This document shows, piece by piece, positions 31,841 through 41,764 of a stretch of 64,000 bases of DNA. The position numbers and the translations under genes were made by a program. The stretch comes from Heligmosomoides polygyrus polygyrus (Eukaryota; Nematoda; Chromadorea; Rhabditida; Heligmosomidae). Numbering within the stretch: position 1 is the first letter of the stretch; every line of letters begins with the position of its first letter. The stretch covers positions 76,480,969-76,544,968 of the forward strand of contig OX377205.1 of the NCBI GenBank assembly GCA_947396885.1, given 5' to 3'. The notes under the pieces were generated by a model. It worked only from the letters and a program-made list of their open reading frames with translations. It was not told the origin of the DNA and searched no databases.

Positions 31841-32440
31841 CTTTTGTTAAAAGAAAATTTAGTATAACTTTTTAAATTTATAAATTCATCTTCCCAGACA
31901 AGTAAACACTCTGTTTAAAATTCCAGAAAAAACAATGATTCAGAGCTTGTTTGTAAATCGTATGAGAGCGAAATGATTTAGCGTGTAAGCAAACGTGACT
32001 ACATTGTCGCGATTTCTTTTTGATTGATAGCAAAATTTTTCAAGTATAAACGGTATAAATGCTGCTTCAAGCAAGCAGCATTTATACTGTCATTCATATA
32101 AAAGTCGCAAAATCTAGCTGAAGCGCATTCCGCGATCTTTAGCTTTAATGTGTCGAAAATTTTCTGTCTGCTTACTTTTGTTTTTTTCTGCTTTAAAACT
32201 AATCGCAAATCATTATTTTCCCTCAAAAGTACAATTTTTATAAAATTTCAAACAGCAAAAATTATTCTCCTCGCCTCAGAAATTTTCCATTTTAATGTGT
32301 ACAAAGCTCATTTTGATTTGCAAGACTGCTCAGTTTGATGTCAAAGTTTTCAAGAATGCTTAGACGAGTGTCCAATTTGATTGGACTAATGCTGAATTTG
32401 ATTTGAAAAATGTCCCCTTTGATGAGAAAATGGTATAAAC
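31840..32440. repeat. TIR-C fragment
   Basis: Shares internal TIR-C wording (GAAAATTTAGTATAAC, CGCGATTTCTTTTTGATTGA, ATTCCGCGATCTTTAGC). It ends with the terminal signature TTTGATGAGAAAATGGTATA at about 32437. The left end is missing. Confidence 0.5.
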
Positions 32441-32622
32441 ACATACCCATTCATCTTTAGATGATTTAGTAAAGAGTCAACCAAGTGTGCTTAGTAGCCA
32501 AGGTTTTGGCTTTCATAAAATCTTTGTCGGTAGAAATTCTCAACATCTGCAATTTATCGCACTAGTTTTCCTGAAGTACTAATGATAAGGTTTTCCTCAC
32601 CGTCTTATTTCATTTATTATAG

Positions 32623-35600
32623 CTAAATCGAAAACCAATAAAGGCTACCACAAAAGCTGCAAGGAAACGAGCTGCGGTAAGTCATACAAAGTTTCTACAT
32701 ATTAATAGATAGGAAAAAAGTCTTTTCATTTTTTCAAAGATTTATTACTTCACAACTACAATGACAAATCAATTGAGATAAACTCCATTTTGTCTCACTA
32801 CACTTCTCCAAAGACCGGGTACTTTTCTAATTCCTCTCACCTAAAGGAATGCAGTTCTGGAGTAGTACCATTGCTGAATCCAATTATTGAGGTCTTCATC
32901 CGTTTCAAAATATTTCTCTCCAATTTCTTGCTTGAGAGCATGGAAGAGATGGTAGTCGGTAGGGGCGAGGTCAGGGCTATACGGTGGATGTGGCATTACC
33001 TCCCAGCCACGATCCTTTTCTGTTTCTCTTGTGAGTCTTGCAACATGTGGTTTTGCACTGAGTGCCTGACAAGCTCCGAATTTCCGTGCAAAACCATGTT
33101 TCTTCAGATGGGCTTCCACTATCCTGTGAGACAGTTGGAGCTTCTCTGCCAGTTGGAGTGTCGTCTGCCTACTGTCGGCACGAAGAAGTTGGAGTAGTTC
33201 AGTGTCGTCCAATTCAGTTGGCCTAATTGACCTTGCTTTGTCCTCGAGTGAATAATCTCCCTCTAAAAACTTTCTGAGCCATTCATAACAGGAGCGTAAT
33301 AGATCCCAAACCATATATATGGTTAATTTGGTCGGCTGCCCGACATGCTGTAGATCCTTTAATGAATTCATGAAGAATGCCGTGCCGAAAATGGCCATGA
33401 GGTAGATCTGGCATTGAGTCCTGAAGATTGGATAGATAACGAAGCACAAGAAGGGTCTTGATCTACACATGTCCGCGTGCGAACGGTAGACAAGTGTGAT
33501 GGGGTTATGAAATCAGCAATCAATACTGCCTAGTGTACTTACAAGGTAAAAAAACTTTTCAAAGTGTGAGCAGACTTTCTTCAACCTAATAGATTCAACC
33601 AGTTCGGGGTAGTCGAGAAATGCCAAAAACAAGAAACGAGTTACCAGACTCGCTGAGTTATGCTTCAAAGCAGGCTAATGGAAAGACCAGCCGGAACGAG
33701 AAGTTAATCACATCAGTCACCTTGTGGTCAGCCGTGACATTGTTGATAAACAGAATAATGGAGCGCGGTGCCGTTAAAATAATCGACGATTGGGAGCCAT
33801 ATTCGCTCGCTATGGAACAAATACTAACGCACCTGTGCCATGAAGGCACAATCATTACTATGAATCGGGCGGTATCGCTCCTTCATTGAAATATGTCTAG
33901 GCACTGATGAACTGGAACTCCCGACCCATTATTTCTTCCTAAACTCCGTCGAAGACACTATTGCGTATGACATAAATATAGCCCGCAAACGGAGAAAGGA
34001 ACAAGCGAAGGTGGAAGCGAATGCGATGAGATTTGCAAGGAAGCAATTGTTCTTGCCCTGCAAAGCGTGTCTGCTGCACCTTTCAACGAACGTCAAGCAC
34101 CATTGTCAACAACACAAATGGAAGATTAGAAGTCTCCAACCCGAAATTATGCTTCTCACGTCTACTCTACATGTTCTGCAGTTATCGGACATGTGATGAC
34201 ACCACCACCTGGAAGGAAATTTGGGGGCTGACTCGATTCCAAATCCATATTCCTTAAACTTAGCAAATTGTAATTTGTTTATTTATTTAATTATCTATTG
34301 CACTCATAGATGCGCTCTAATCGGATGAAAAGGAGGTATAACAGGAACAGAGATAGAATGCTTCTCGATCCTACGATCCTGTATTCATGGAATTAGTGGT
34401 AGAAATTGTGTCTAATTGATCGGAAGAATTTGTAGCAGATCAAGCTCACTATTATTATGGAGGGAGGCAGAATGGATGAAAGTAAGGTGAATACGGCAAT
34501 TATTTCGGCGCACATATCAATGATGTACACTTCTATAATAATGATCTGAAACGACGTTTTAAATGAATGGCAGATAAAGAAGAAGAAGAAGCTCTATATA
34601 AAAGTTGTCCCGGACCAGTAAATAACAACACAGAGGGCTGTACTGAAAGTCCTGAAAAAGGATGAAAGGCGAGTGATAAAGGACGGGGTTAATAAATAAT
34701 TCCTTTCTTGGATGCGCCGCGCATTCTACTTCTAGTGAGTGCCGTGGAGGCGATTTGAATGCGTATTTGGCCACACAATGACTTGCGGTGACCAGTCGAC
34801 AAACGATTCAGCTCTTTATCCTTCGCAGAGAAGCGTCGTACCAATTCACCGACCCCAGAGGGATGGAAGTCGTGGTCGGCCTGAGCGAGAAGTCCGAACT
34901 AAGAACCTGGTGTCGGGAGAACACGACTGCCGGCAGCTTCTCCGATTGCGTTACATGTGCCCATTATAATAATATAAGAACTTTAAAAGACGACGAAACC
35001 CCGTTAGAGTTATGCATTAAAAACGAAAAGCACATATATTAGGTTGGAAAAAGTCTTTTCATTTTTTCAAAGATTTATTACTTCACAACTACAAAGTCAA
35101 ATCAATTGAGATAAACTCTATTTTGTTCTATTACACTTCTCCAAAGACTGGGTGATTTTCCAATTCCTCTCACTTAAAGGACTGCAGTTCTGGAGTCGTA
35201 CCATTACTGAATCCAATTTTTGCGGTCTTCATCCGTTTCAAAATATTTCTCGCCAATTTCTTGCATGAGAGCACAGAAGAGATGGTAGTCGGTAGGGGCG
35301 AGGCCAGGGCTATACGGTGGATGTGGCATTACCTCCCAGCCCAGCTCCTTTGTTGTTTCTCTTGTGAGTCTTGCAACATGTGGTTTTGCACTGAGTGTCT
35401 GACAGGGCATATGGAATCCAAGCTCCAAATTTCCAAAGCCAAGACCCTTCAGATGGATCCCACTATCCTATGAGACATTTCGAGCTTCTCTGCCAGTTGA
35501 CGTGTTGTCTGCCTACTGTCGGTACGAAGAAGATGGAGTAGTTCAGTGTCGTACAATTCAGTTGGCCTTACTGACCTTGCTTTGTCCTCGAGTGAATAAT

Positions 35601-36257
35601 CTCCCTCTAAAAACTTTCCGAGCCATTCATAACAGGAGCGTAATAGATCCCAAGCCATATGTATGATTAATTTGGTCGGCTGCCTGACCTTTAATGAATT
35701 CATGAAGATTGCCGTGCCGAAAATGGCCAAGATTGGATGGATAACGAAGTACAACAAGGGTCTTGACCTGTGTCCGCGTGCGAACGGTAGACAAGTGTGA
35801 TAGGATTATGAAATCACCAATCAATACTGCCTAGTGTGTAAAGGAGAACGGTAAAAGTCTTTTCGAAGTGTGAACAGACCTTTTTCCAACCTAATACAAT
35901 CATAATTTTGCTCGCATCTACGGTGACGGCTCTTCAAGTTTTTGAACATAGGCTCCTTTAATACCAATGATATATAGAACGAAACCCAAAGTGAAGAAGG
36001 ATTCTTAACATTGACTGATGGCAGAGCTCCCGTTTCCAAGGATATCGATTTAGTTCCCGGAAAACGCGAGTTCACGCTGAGGGTTGCCCTTCTCAAGTTT
36101 GAACGCATGGCTGTAATTCGTCTGCAATCCGACGGATTATGTCTGGTAAAAGTTGTTGCCCCAAATGAAAGTCATTTTGAGGTCTTCTTAAAGCCACGTT
36201 TTCCAGTGCCTGCCGCCTATTTGCTCTTCTGCGCAAGAATCAGCAGCCGAAGAGCAG
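32623..36257 (+). CDS. Borealin-like exons (tentative), interrupted by mariner insertions
   Basis: Exon 32623-32676 (GT/AG borders, phase 0) encodes LNRKPIKATTKAARKRAA. A second open stretch, about 34040-34190, reads RTSSTIVNNTNGRLEVSNPK. A third exon from 35978, donor at 36258, reads EGFLTLTDGRAPVSKDIDLV then PGKREFTLRV. In order, a basic linker, an NT..GRLEVS motif and a G-x-P strand-rich end resemble borealin (CDCA8), the chromosomal passenger subunit that partners survivin, INCENP and Aurora B at centromeres. Exon borders of the middle piece are unsettled and identity rests on short motifs. Two mariner-derived elements and a SINE-A copy lie between the exons, presumably intronic. The 27733-28241 exons could be its 5' end. 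Confidence 0.35.
32708..33590 (-). pseudogene. Internally deleted mariner (copy 1)
   Basis: Minus-strand frame 33470-32841 keeps the N-terminal DNA-binding half (HVGQPTKLTIYMVWDLLRSC, LAEKLQLSHRIVEAHLKKHG) and the C-terminal end (HPPYSPDLAPTDYHLFHALK). The middle carrying the first catalytic Asp block (CDEKW) is gone, and HDNARPHVA has become SAKPHVARL. Ends resemble the copy at 35042: AAAAAGTCTTTTCATTTTTT and CTTTCTTCAACCTAATA. It could be moved only by an intact mariner acting in trans. Confidence 0.8.
33591..34663. other. Mostly unassigned; contains the middle borealin-like stretch
   Basis: Apart from the stretch at about 34040-34190 described with the borealin-like exons, no exon or repeat was recognised. 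A possible basic exon reads ARKRRKEQAK at about 33981-34010 before a GTGG donor. Confidence 0.25.
34664..34966 (-). repeat. SINE-A, full length
   Basis: The complement carries GGGCACATGTAACGCAATCG (box A eroded), CTTAGTTCGGACTTCTC (box B) and the full body. It ends with CGTCCTTTATCACTCGC, i.e. one tail unit. Confidence 0.75.
35042..35899 (-). pseudogene. Internally deleted mariner (copy 2)
   Basis: Termini TAGGTTGGAAAAAGTCTTTT (35041) and its complement GACCTTTTTCCAACCTAAT (35899) form clean inverted repeats inside TA. On the minus strand the remains read HMAWDLLRSCYEWLGKFLEG, LAEKLEMSHRIVGS, then SAKPHVARLTRETTKELGWE and HPPYSPGLAPTDYHLF. The breakpoint before KPHVARL is the same as in the copy at 32708, so both descend from one already deleted element. 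Confidence 0.85.
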
Positions 36258-37084
36258 GTGAATGAAATGAATTTCTGATGAGATCAGAACGATTTTGAGA
36301 CTTTTCGAATTCTCACGGAGAAACTTCAATGATTTTGACAAAAGCTATTCAAAGAGCAGGAGGGAAGCCCTCCCAAAACTAGATTCGAAAGTCAGCGAAT
36401 ACCAGTCGGTACTAAAAGTGATTCTATCTGTGAGCTATGTAACGTGTCAATGAAAAATTCCTCCGCGACATTCTATTCCAAGCATTCTGAAACATGATAT
36501 CCTTTACAAAAGAAAACACCAGCCTATATGAGAAAAATCCTTGCATAGACGATTGTAGGTTTCAGATATAGACACTAGGATAACAAGCTCTTGCTCTACA
36601 TGGAAATAAATGAATTATAGATAATCCCTTATGAGCACCTCTAGCTTGCATTATGTATTCAGTCAATCATTGATTTGTGAAGCAGTTATCTAATAAGGCA
36701 CCTTGTTTTTACGTCGTTTTAGTAGCGCCCTGAATCTGGGGTCGAGAACGGCTGGCTATCCAGCTTACAGAATAAGGATGGATCTCAAAGGGCAGATTTC
36801 ACCAAAGTACAGTACCGGACGCGTCTTTTGAATAGACGCCAAAAAAACCGCACTTTTGCGGTTTTTTCGTCTTTTTGCTATAACTCGCCAAGTTTTCATC
36901 CATTTGAAAACCCAAGAGTATATTTGAGCTCAGAATGTCGAGCTCTATCGTTTGTTATATACATTTCATATGAAAGATCAAAAATGGCCAAAATTGAAAA
37001 CTTGCGCTCCATTGAGAAGGCCGGCCGCGGACGAGTTGTCGGCCGCAAGGCGTCGAAAACCGTTGCATGTTCACAATTCCTCTA
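36258..37084. other. Mostly unassigned; hairpin at 36842-36868
   Basis: A perfect inverted repeat AAAAAACCGC-ACTTTT-GCGGTTTTTT lies at about 36843-36868. The following 200 bp includes a GC-rich patch (GCCGGCCGCGGACGAG, GTCGGCCGCAAGGCG) and leads into sequence shared with the Penelope arms. Confidence 0.4.
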
Positions 37085-37150
37085 ATTTGAGGTTTTTTTT
37101 GAGAAACGGTTGGTACCGTTCGATTCGTCTCGTCGAGATCTACACAAACT
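37085..37150 (+). repeat. Solo copy of the Penelope-associated terminal sequence
   Basis: TTTGAGAAACGGTTGGTACC, GTTCGATTCGTCTCGTCGAG, ATCTACACAAACTTG matches the arm at 38940-39004 in the same orientation. No endonuclease sequence follows here. Confidence 0.55.
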
Positions 37151-37481
37151 TGTATACAGTATGCACTTAGCTTATTAACATCACCCAACAGTTGACAGTT
37201 CCTCATTGATTTGAAACCTTGTCGTAATCATGTCGCCTCCGTTTATTTTGTTTTGAAAAAGGAATGCAAGATGTTTAAAAATATTGCAGTGTTTCACCTT
37301 TTTAGAAAACACTTATGCCCCTATTTCAAAAACCAAGAAGTTCAAAAACCTTCAGGTGTGCAAGGAGTGACCGGCTGTCGTGGACTGTAGATTTCATGAT
37401 GCACCGTTTCCCTAAAATGTTGAGTCTATTTTATTTGGAAACAATTCAAATCAGTAAAACAAGTAACAATCATTAGTAACA

Positions 37482-37600
37482 GTCAAACGGCACCGGTGGT
37501 GTAAAGGCGTAGAGCATTCCCGCTAGGTCAAAGGGAGGTTTTGAGTCCCACCTGGCGTCAGAAGTTTTGATCGCAACAAGACATCGTTGTGACAGCTTAC
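37482..37600 (+). repeat. SINE-G copy 1 (tRNA-Gly-like)
   Basis: GGCACCGGTGGTGTAAAGGC GTAGAGCATTCCCGC resembles the 5' half of tRNA-Gly with box A, and GGTTTTGAGTCCCACC is box B. The following GAAGTTTTGATCGCAACAAG and CATCGTTGTGACAGCTT recur after copy 2. Confidence 0.65.
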
Positions 37601-37755
37601 AACCTCGATATCAGCCACTTGAGGCTTAAAGAAACTGATTTGAATTGTTTCTATTACGACCATCAGAGCAACTGGTTCCATACTGATATCAGCGGCCAGC
37701 TCATTCCGGATACGGGTGAGTGCTGCTCGGTCCTACGAGGTGTGGATGTTGCGTT

Positions 37756-37877
37756 CGATCAAACGGTCCCGGTGATGTAAAGGTGTAGAGCATTCCGGCC
37801 CGGTCAAAGCGAGGTGGTTCGAGCCCCACCTGGCGCTAGAAGTTTTGAACGCAAGAAAGCATCGTTGTGACAGCTTG
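37756..37877 (+). repeat. SINE-G copy 2 (tRNA-Gly-like)
   Basis: Direct repeat of copy 1, 274 bp downstream: GATCAAACGGTCCCGGTGAT, GTAAAGGTGTAGAGCATTCC, box B GGTTCGAGCCCCACC, then AAGTTTTGAACGCAAGAAAG and CATCGTTGTGACAGCTT. Box B is the better preserved of the two. Confidence 0.65.
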
Positions 37878-38094
37878 TTTTATATTGATTCACTACCTTT
37901 TCCACGAGTTTTAACTGCTCCAGTTTCAAGTTCAAAGTAGCTATTCGGTTAAAGTTTTGAATAATATAATCACAAATGTTGTCTGCTACAATGCTTCAGC
38001 GTTAAGAGATATGGAAAGCAATTCAAACAGCTTAAAACGTGCATCTATTGAAGGAAACCTGCTGAAATTTACCGGGCGCTTGGTAACACAGCCT

Positions 38095-38325
38095 GAGAAC
38101 GTCCTGGTTGTCGCGAAAACTCCAAGTCGAAGTTCGTGGTTTAGGTACCTCGTCTAGGTCAGCCAAGTCTTCCATCCATTCATAGTGGTGAAGTACTATA
38201 GAGTAGGTAATAGTACCATATGAAAATAACACTCTGACTGCTCGTCCATGGAAACAGCACGCGTAAGCGTCCCACAAAGGGTTGTTAAGCGCCGTCCCTC
38301 ATCCACACCCTTATAATAACTTGTT
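38095..38325 (+). repeat. SINE-A, diverged copy
   Basis: Plus strand keeps the order of SINE-A landmarks in weakened form: TCGAAGTTCGTGGTTTAGG, GTCAGCCAAGTCTTCCATCC, GTCCCACAAAGGGTTGTTAA, GCGCCGTCCCTCATCC tail. The head is missing. Confidence 0.5.
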
Positions 38326-38922
38326 ATGCCGAAGGGACGAGAAATTTGAGCATTCGAAGAATCTTTTGGAGTATCTTTTATACCACAGCGGGCAACTTGT
38401 TCAGTTCTCCTGTCTTAGCTATCACCATTTGTTTCTATGGATTGCGACAGGAAATTTTTTCTTTACAATTTGGAAATCGATTTCAATGCCAAGAGAATAC
38501 GTAGCTTTTCAAAGTACTGAATTAAAAGGACTGCAGAGCAACAATTCTTCGCCTAGTCCTACTATAGCGGTTGAATATCGAAGGAATATGACAGAATTAG
38601 AAAACAGTGCCTGATGCCTTACAACCAACTAATATGTACATGGAGTATAGCCGCCGCTGTTGCGAAAACGTAGCCAAGACAAGACCAGAGTGATGTCTGT
38701 CTCAGGACTACGCAGTAACACACAGCAAAAGTTAATCCTGATGAGGCCGATTGGCTGCAGATGTGTAGTAAGTGTTGACTGATGATTGGTTGCAAATGAG
38801 GCGCATCAGACTTCGCAACCGTTAAGTAACGATGAAAGCCAGAATTAATGTGGATCATGAAGAGAATAGAACTCATGCCTTCCATAGCAGCTTAACTTAA
38901 GGTGTACAATACTGCTCACGTC
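38326..38922. other. Unassigned
   Basis: No exon or repeat recognised; open frames on each strand lack motifs. Confidence 0.2.
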
Positions 38923-39002
38923 GCATGCTCATAACTCTTTTAGTTTTGAGTTGTTTGAGAAACTGTTAGCACCATTCGATTCGTCTCCTCGAGTTCTACA
39001 CA

Positions 39003-39403
39003 AGCGAGTTCCGCCTTTGTGTTACTACTAACTGTGTTGTCTGTCCGGCTGGCAAAAAGGGAGATTGCGCCGTTTCTGGTACAGTCTGCAGGATCACCTG
39101 CCACAGCTGCGGTGAAAAGTATATCGGTGAAACCTCTCGCTCACTCCATGTACGCGCTGAAGAACACATGGGGGCAAGCAAAGGTCGCGAGTTTCCACTG
39201 CACTGGGTGGCCACAGGGTCAACGCCCACCACGGAGAGGATTTTGGGGTCACATTCAAAATTTTAGCACGTGAGCCCCAGACGTCGGCGCGGAAAGTGCT
39301 TGGGGCATTTTGGATACAGGCTACTGACCCAAAAATGAACCGGAAGATGGAGTGCCTATATATAACACGGGAGCTCAGGCCATGCCTCCGGCTAGCATTC
39401 TAG
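39003..39403 (+). pseudogene. Penelope-like GIY-YIG endonuclease domain (C-terminal ORF fragment, frameshifted)
   Basis: Reads CVTTNCVVCPAGKKGDCAVS, then VCRITCHSCGEKYIGETSRS and LHVRAEEHMGASKG. The paired cysteines, YIGET and the following Arg...Glu-His are the zinc-linked GIY-YIG endonuclease found in Penelope-like elements, which nicks target DNA for reverse transcription. One frameshift lies near 39225-39250; the frame then continues GVTFKILAREPQTSARKVLG, AFWIQATDPKMNRKMECLYI and ends at TAG 39401-39403. The reverse transcriptase part is absent. Confidence 0.8.
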
Positions 39404-39587
39404 TCAGGGTATGGTCTTCGTTGGTACCCTCACGAGCACTACTGCCCTGATCGCCTGGCGATCATTGGTTAGGTGAGGTCGATTGCTGCCTCCTACTCTT
39501 CTTGTGTACGTCTAATTGGTCTCAAAATCCAGTAGGGTTTAGGAAACCCTTGGTCGAGTGGTCACACTTTGGTTTGTTTCCTTTTAG

Positions 39588-39614
39588 GCTCTGAAGAAGG
39601 CGATCTCGCCTGCA
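39588..39614 (+). ncRNA. Truncated hammerhead motif downstream of the Penelope ORF
   Basis: GGCT, CTGAAGA (intact first core box), AGGCGATCTCGCC (perfect stem II hairpin), then TGCATG where GAAACGTC is expected. The 3' half is lost, so it cannot cleave. Its place 185 nt after the Penelope stop codon matches the position of hammerheads in Penelope-like terminal repeats. Confidence 0.5.
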
Positions 39615-39926
39615 TGTGCATGGCATTGTGTGCATTGTGCACGGCGCACTCTCGGAGCATTCCGGGCATGACAGAGCACTGACAACGCACGCCATGCTTG
39701 ATATACTCCGAAATCACTGCACGTCACATGCACTTCCTGGAAAAGAAGGTACTCTAATCGCAAAAGCCTGCTGCAGTTATTTTTTAGGCCACCCACGGCG
39801 AAAACGCGCAGTTCGGGTAAAGTTTTATACATATACGTTTGTGTAGATTTCAAGGAGACGAATCGAATGGTGCCAACAGGTTCTCAAACAACTTAAAACT
39901 AAAAGAGTTATGAGCACGCGACCGTT

Positions 39927-39956
39927 TGCGACGGATTTTTCCGTCGCAAACCGTCT
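39927..39956. repeat. Perfect GC-rich hairpin outside the right Penelope arm
   Basis: GTTTGCGACGGA-TTTT-TCCGTCGCAAAC: 12-bp arms and a 4-nt loop, followed by GACCGCGCGACGCGGGCGGT. Function unknown; possibly a terminal structure of another element. Confidence 0.6.
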
Positions 39957-40184
39957 TTTTGACCGCGCGACGCGGGCGGTATTGTGCGTTTCTTTGCTAC
40001 GCTTTCATATAGAAGAATGGGCACAAAGGATTGGAATAGTAGGTTTTTCATAGCACCAAAATTTGGTGTAGGGGTCACACAGATAAAAAGTACAGATCTT
40101 TAAAAAAAGGCGAAAGAGGAAGCCCGTGTGTATCGCTCAGACCCGTCAGCTGAGTTCTTTTTATATGTGATAGTAGTTCAAAGA

Positions 40185-40465
40185 CAAGGATTATGGATGA
40201 ACGGATAAAGAACGGCGTTAATAATCTCTTTTGGAATGCACCACACACTGTACCTCTATGTTGTGAAGGCGGCTTGGCCTACAATGACTTACGGTGGCTA
40301 ATTCTTGAAGAAGCCAGTGCTCTATCCTTCATAAGTTGGAAGTTTGGTACTAATTCACTGACCACAAAGGGTCAAAAGGATTAGTTGGCCAGAGCTGGAA
40401 ATCTGAGTCATGAACGTGGTATTGGGTGCACGTGACAGCCGACACCTCTACCGACTGCGCTTCAC
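40185..40465 (-). repeat. SINE-A, diverged copy
   Basis: The complement keeps AGCGCAGTCGGTAGAGGTG (box A intact), CACGTTCATGACTCAGATTT (box B eroded) and the (TTTATCC) remnant TCTTTATCCGTTCATCC. It is arranged in tandem with the copy at 40490, same orientation. Confidence 0.65.
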
Positions 40466-40489
40466 ATCCACAGTAAAAAAAATAAATTG

Positions 40490-40782
40490 AATAAAGGACG
40501 GCGTTTCTCAATCCCTTTTGGGATGCTTCAGTGCATTCTTCTTCTACGAGATGTCCAGAAGGCGATATGAATGCGTGTTTGGCCATACTGACTTGTGGTG
40601 GACAGCCGATGCGCAAGTCAGCGCTTAATTCTTCCCAGACAAGTCTGGTACCAACTCACTGACGCCGGAGAGGTGGAAGGCTTGGTTGGCTTGGGCGGAA
40701 AATCCGAACCAAGAACCTGGTTTCGGGTGCAGGCGACAACCGGCACCTCCTCCGACTGCGCTCTACGCGCCCGAAACAACGC
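40490..40782 (-). repeat. SINE-A, full length
   Basis: The complement reads CGGGCGCGTAGAGCGCAGTC, GGAGGAGGTGCCGGTTGTCG, CAGGTTCTTGGTTCGGATTT (box B intact), the full body and CGTCCTTTATTCAATT. Second of two adjacent copies. Confidence 0.8.
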
Positions 40783-41075
40783 ACATAATTATTAATAGAA
40801 GGCAATAATTGAGATCTCAACTAGCAAGCTGATCCAGGAAGCGCCCAAACGTATTTTGAAAAAAAAAATTGGAAGGAAAAGGATAACACTAACCGTAAGA
40901 TGATACTAAGAACAGATAACACTTCCAAAACATCTTAAATTTCTCGAAAGCTTGCAAAGTCGTCGTATGTCGTCGGATTTAAACAGAAACCTCGCTAAAG
41001 CATCGACCGCTGTGCACTCCTGGTCCACAACAGGATACAAGACGAGAAAGCGACTAAGAGACAGATAGAACACTG

Positions 41076-41300
41076 TTGTGGATCCAAATGGACGTCAAGT
41101 GTCCTCGAGAGAAATCTCCGACAGGACCGGCTATTTCGGTCGACGCACGCATGAACCAAATGGAATTGCAGCTAGGGAATCAAGCCGCACGTCAACGTCA
41201 CCAGGTTCGAAAGGCATCAACATCCTGGATGACGATGGCGGCAAAGCGAAACGTACGGAAACGAAACGATGATGCGGCAACCACTTACAGAAGATGGCAG
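41076..41300 (+). pseudogene. RTE-type LINE, C-terminal tail fragment
   Basis: VKCPREKSPTGPAISVDARM then NQMELQLG and RQRHQVRKASTSWMTMAAKR follow the tail of hookworm RTE ORFs (DVKRPRGRPPTRW..., SWMTMARERNEW). Only the last 70 residues remain. The following GGCCGTTTGATGTCCG and GGCTACATGGCTTCTATC also occur near 7490-7560. Confidence 0.6.
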
Positions 41301-41764
41301 AGCCAGGAAGAAGTGTTCGTTTCGAGAAAATCGGTCGAAGGGCCGTTTGATGTCCGTAGGCGGACATTCTGAGAACATGGAGAATTATGTGAAATACAAG
41401 ATGAACTGGCGGTGATAGGCTACATGGCTTCTATCAGACCCCTCAAGAAAGATGCAGACATTTGACGGAGCCGGACGTCTGGGTTAACCTATTCGGCACT
41501 ACAGCTCTTCCTTACCTGCACAGTAGAAATGCGAACCGACGCTGTCATGTCGAGTACACGAACGAGCACGTATAGAGAGCTGGAGATGCCTCTTCTCAAG
41601 TGCAGTCGGAGAGCTCAGCTTTGGCTGAATTTGCAGCTCCGAAATAAGAACTTCTCATCAGTGGAAAAGCTCAGCTCAGCAAGCCTGCAAAGTCCAACAG
41701 GGTCGCCACATCCCAAGAAAGCAGGGCGAACGAGAAGGCAAAGACGGCTGGGGTGGCACCATCG

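Larger units (their letters stand above)
38923..39919 (+). mobile_element. Penelope-like element fragment flanked by 82-bp inverted arms
   Basis: The arms at 38923-39004 (ATGCTCATAACTCTTTTAGT, TTTGAGAAACTGTTAGCACC, ATTCGATTCGTCTCC) and 39837-39919 are reverse complements with few changes. Between them lie the GIY-YIG endonuclease end of a Penelope-like ORF (39003-39403), 190 bp of 3' sequence and a truncated hammerhead motif at 39588. The solo copy of the arm at 37085 shows that the arm is a repeated unit of its own. Confidence 0.65.

Noticed and set aside
36843..36868. Hairpin followed by T-rich DNA resembling a bacterial intrinsic terminator
   Set aside because: The surroundings are eukaryotic, with no bacterial-type genes; the A/T flanks are part of the palindrome. 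Treated as a simple hairpin.
37482..37877. CRISPR-like or satellite array
   Set aside because: Only two direct copies 274 bp apart, with tRNA-like content and unrelated sequence between them; no regular array.
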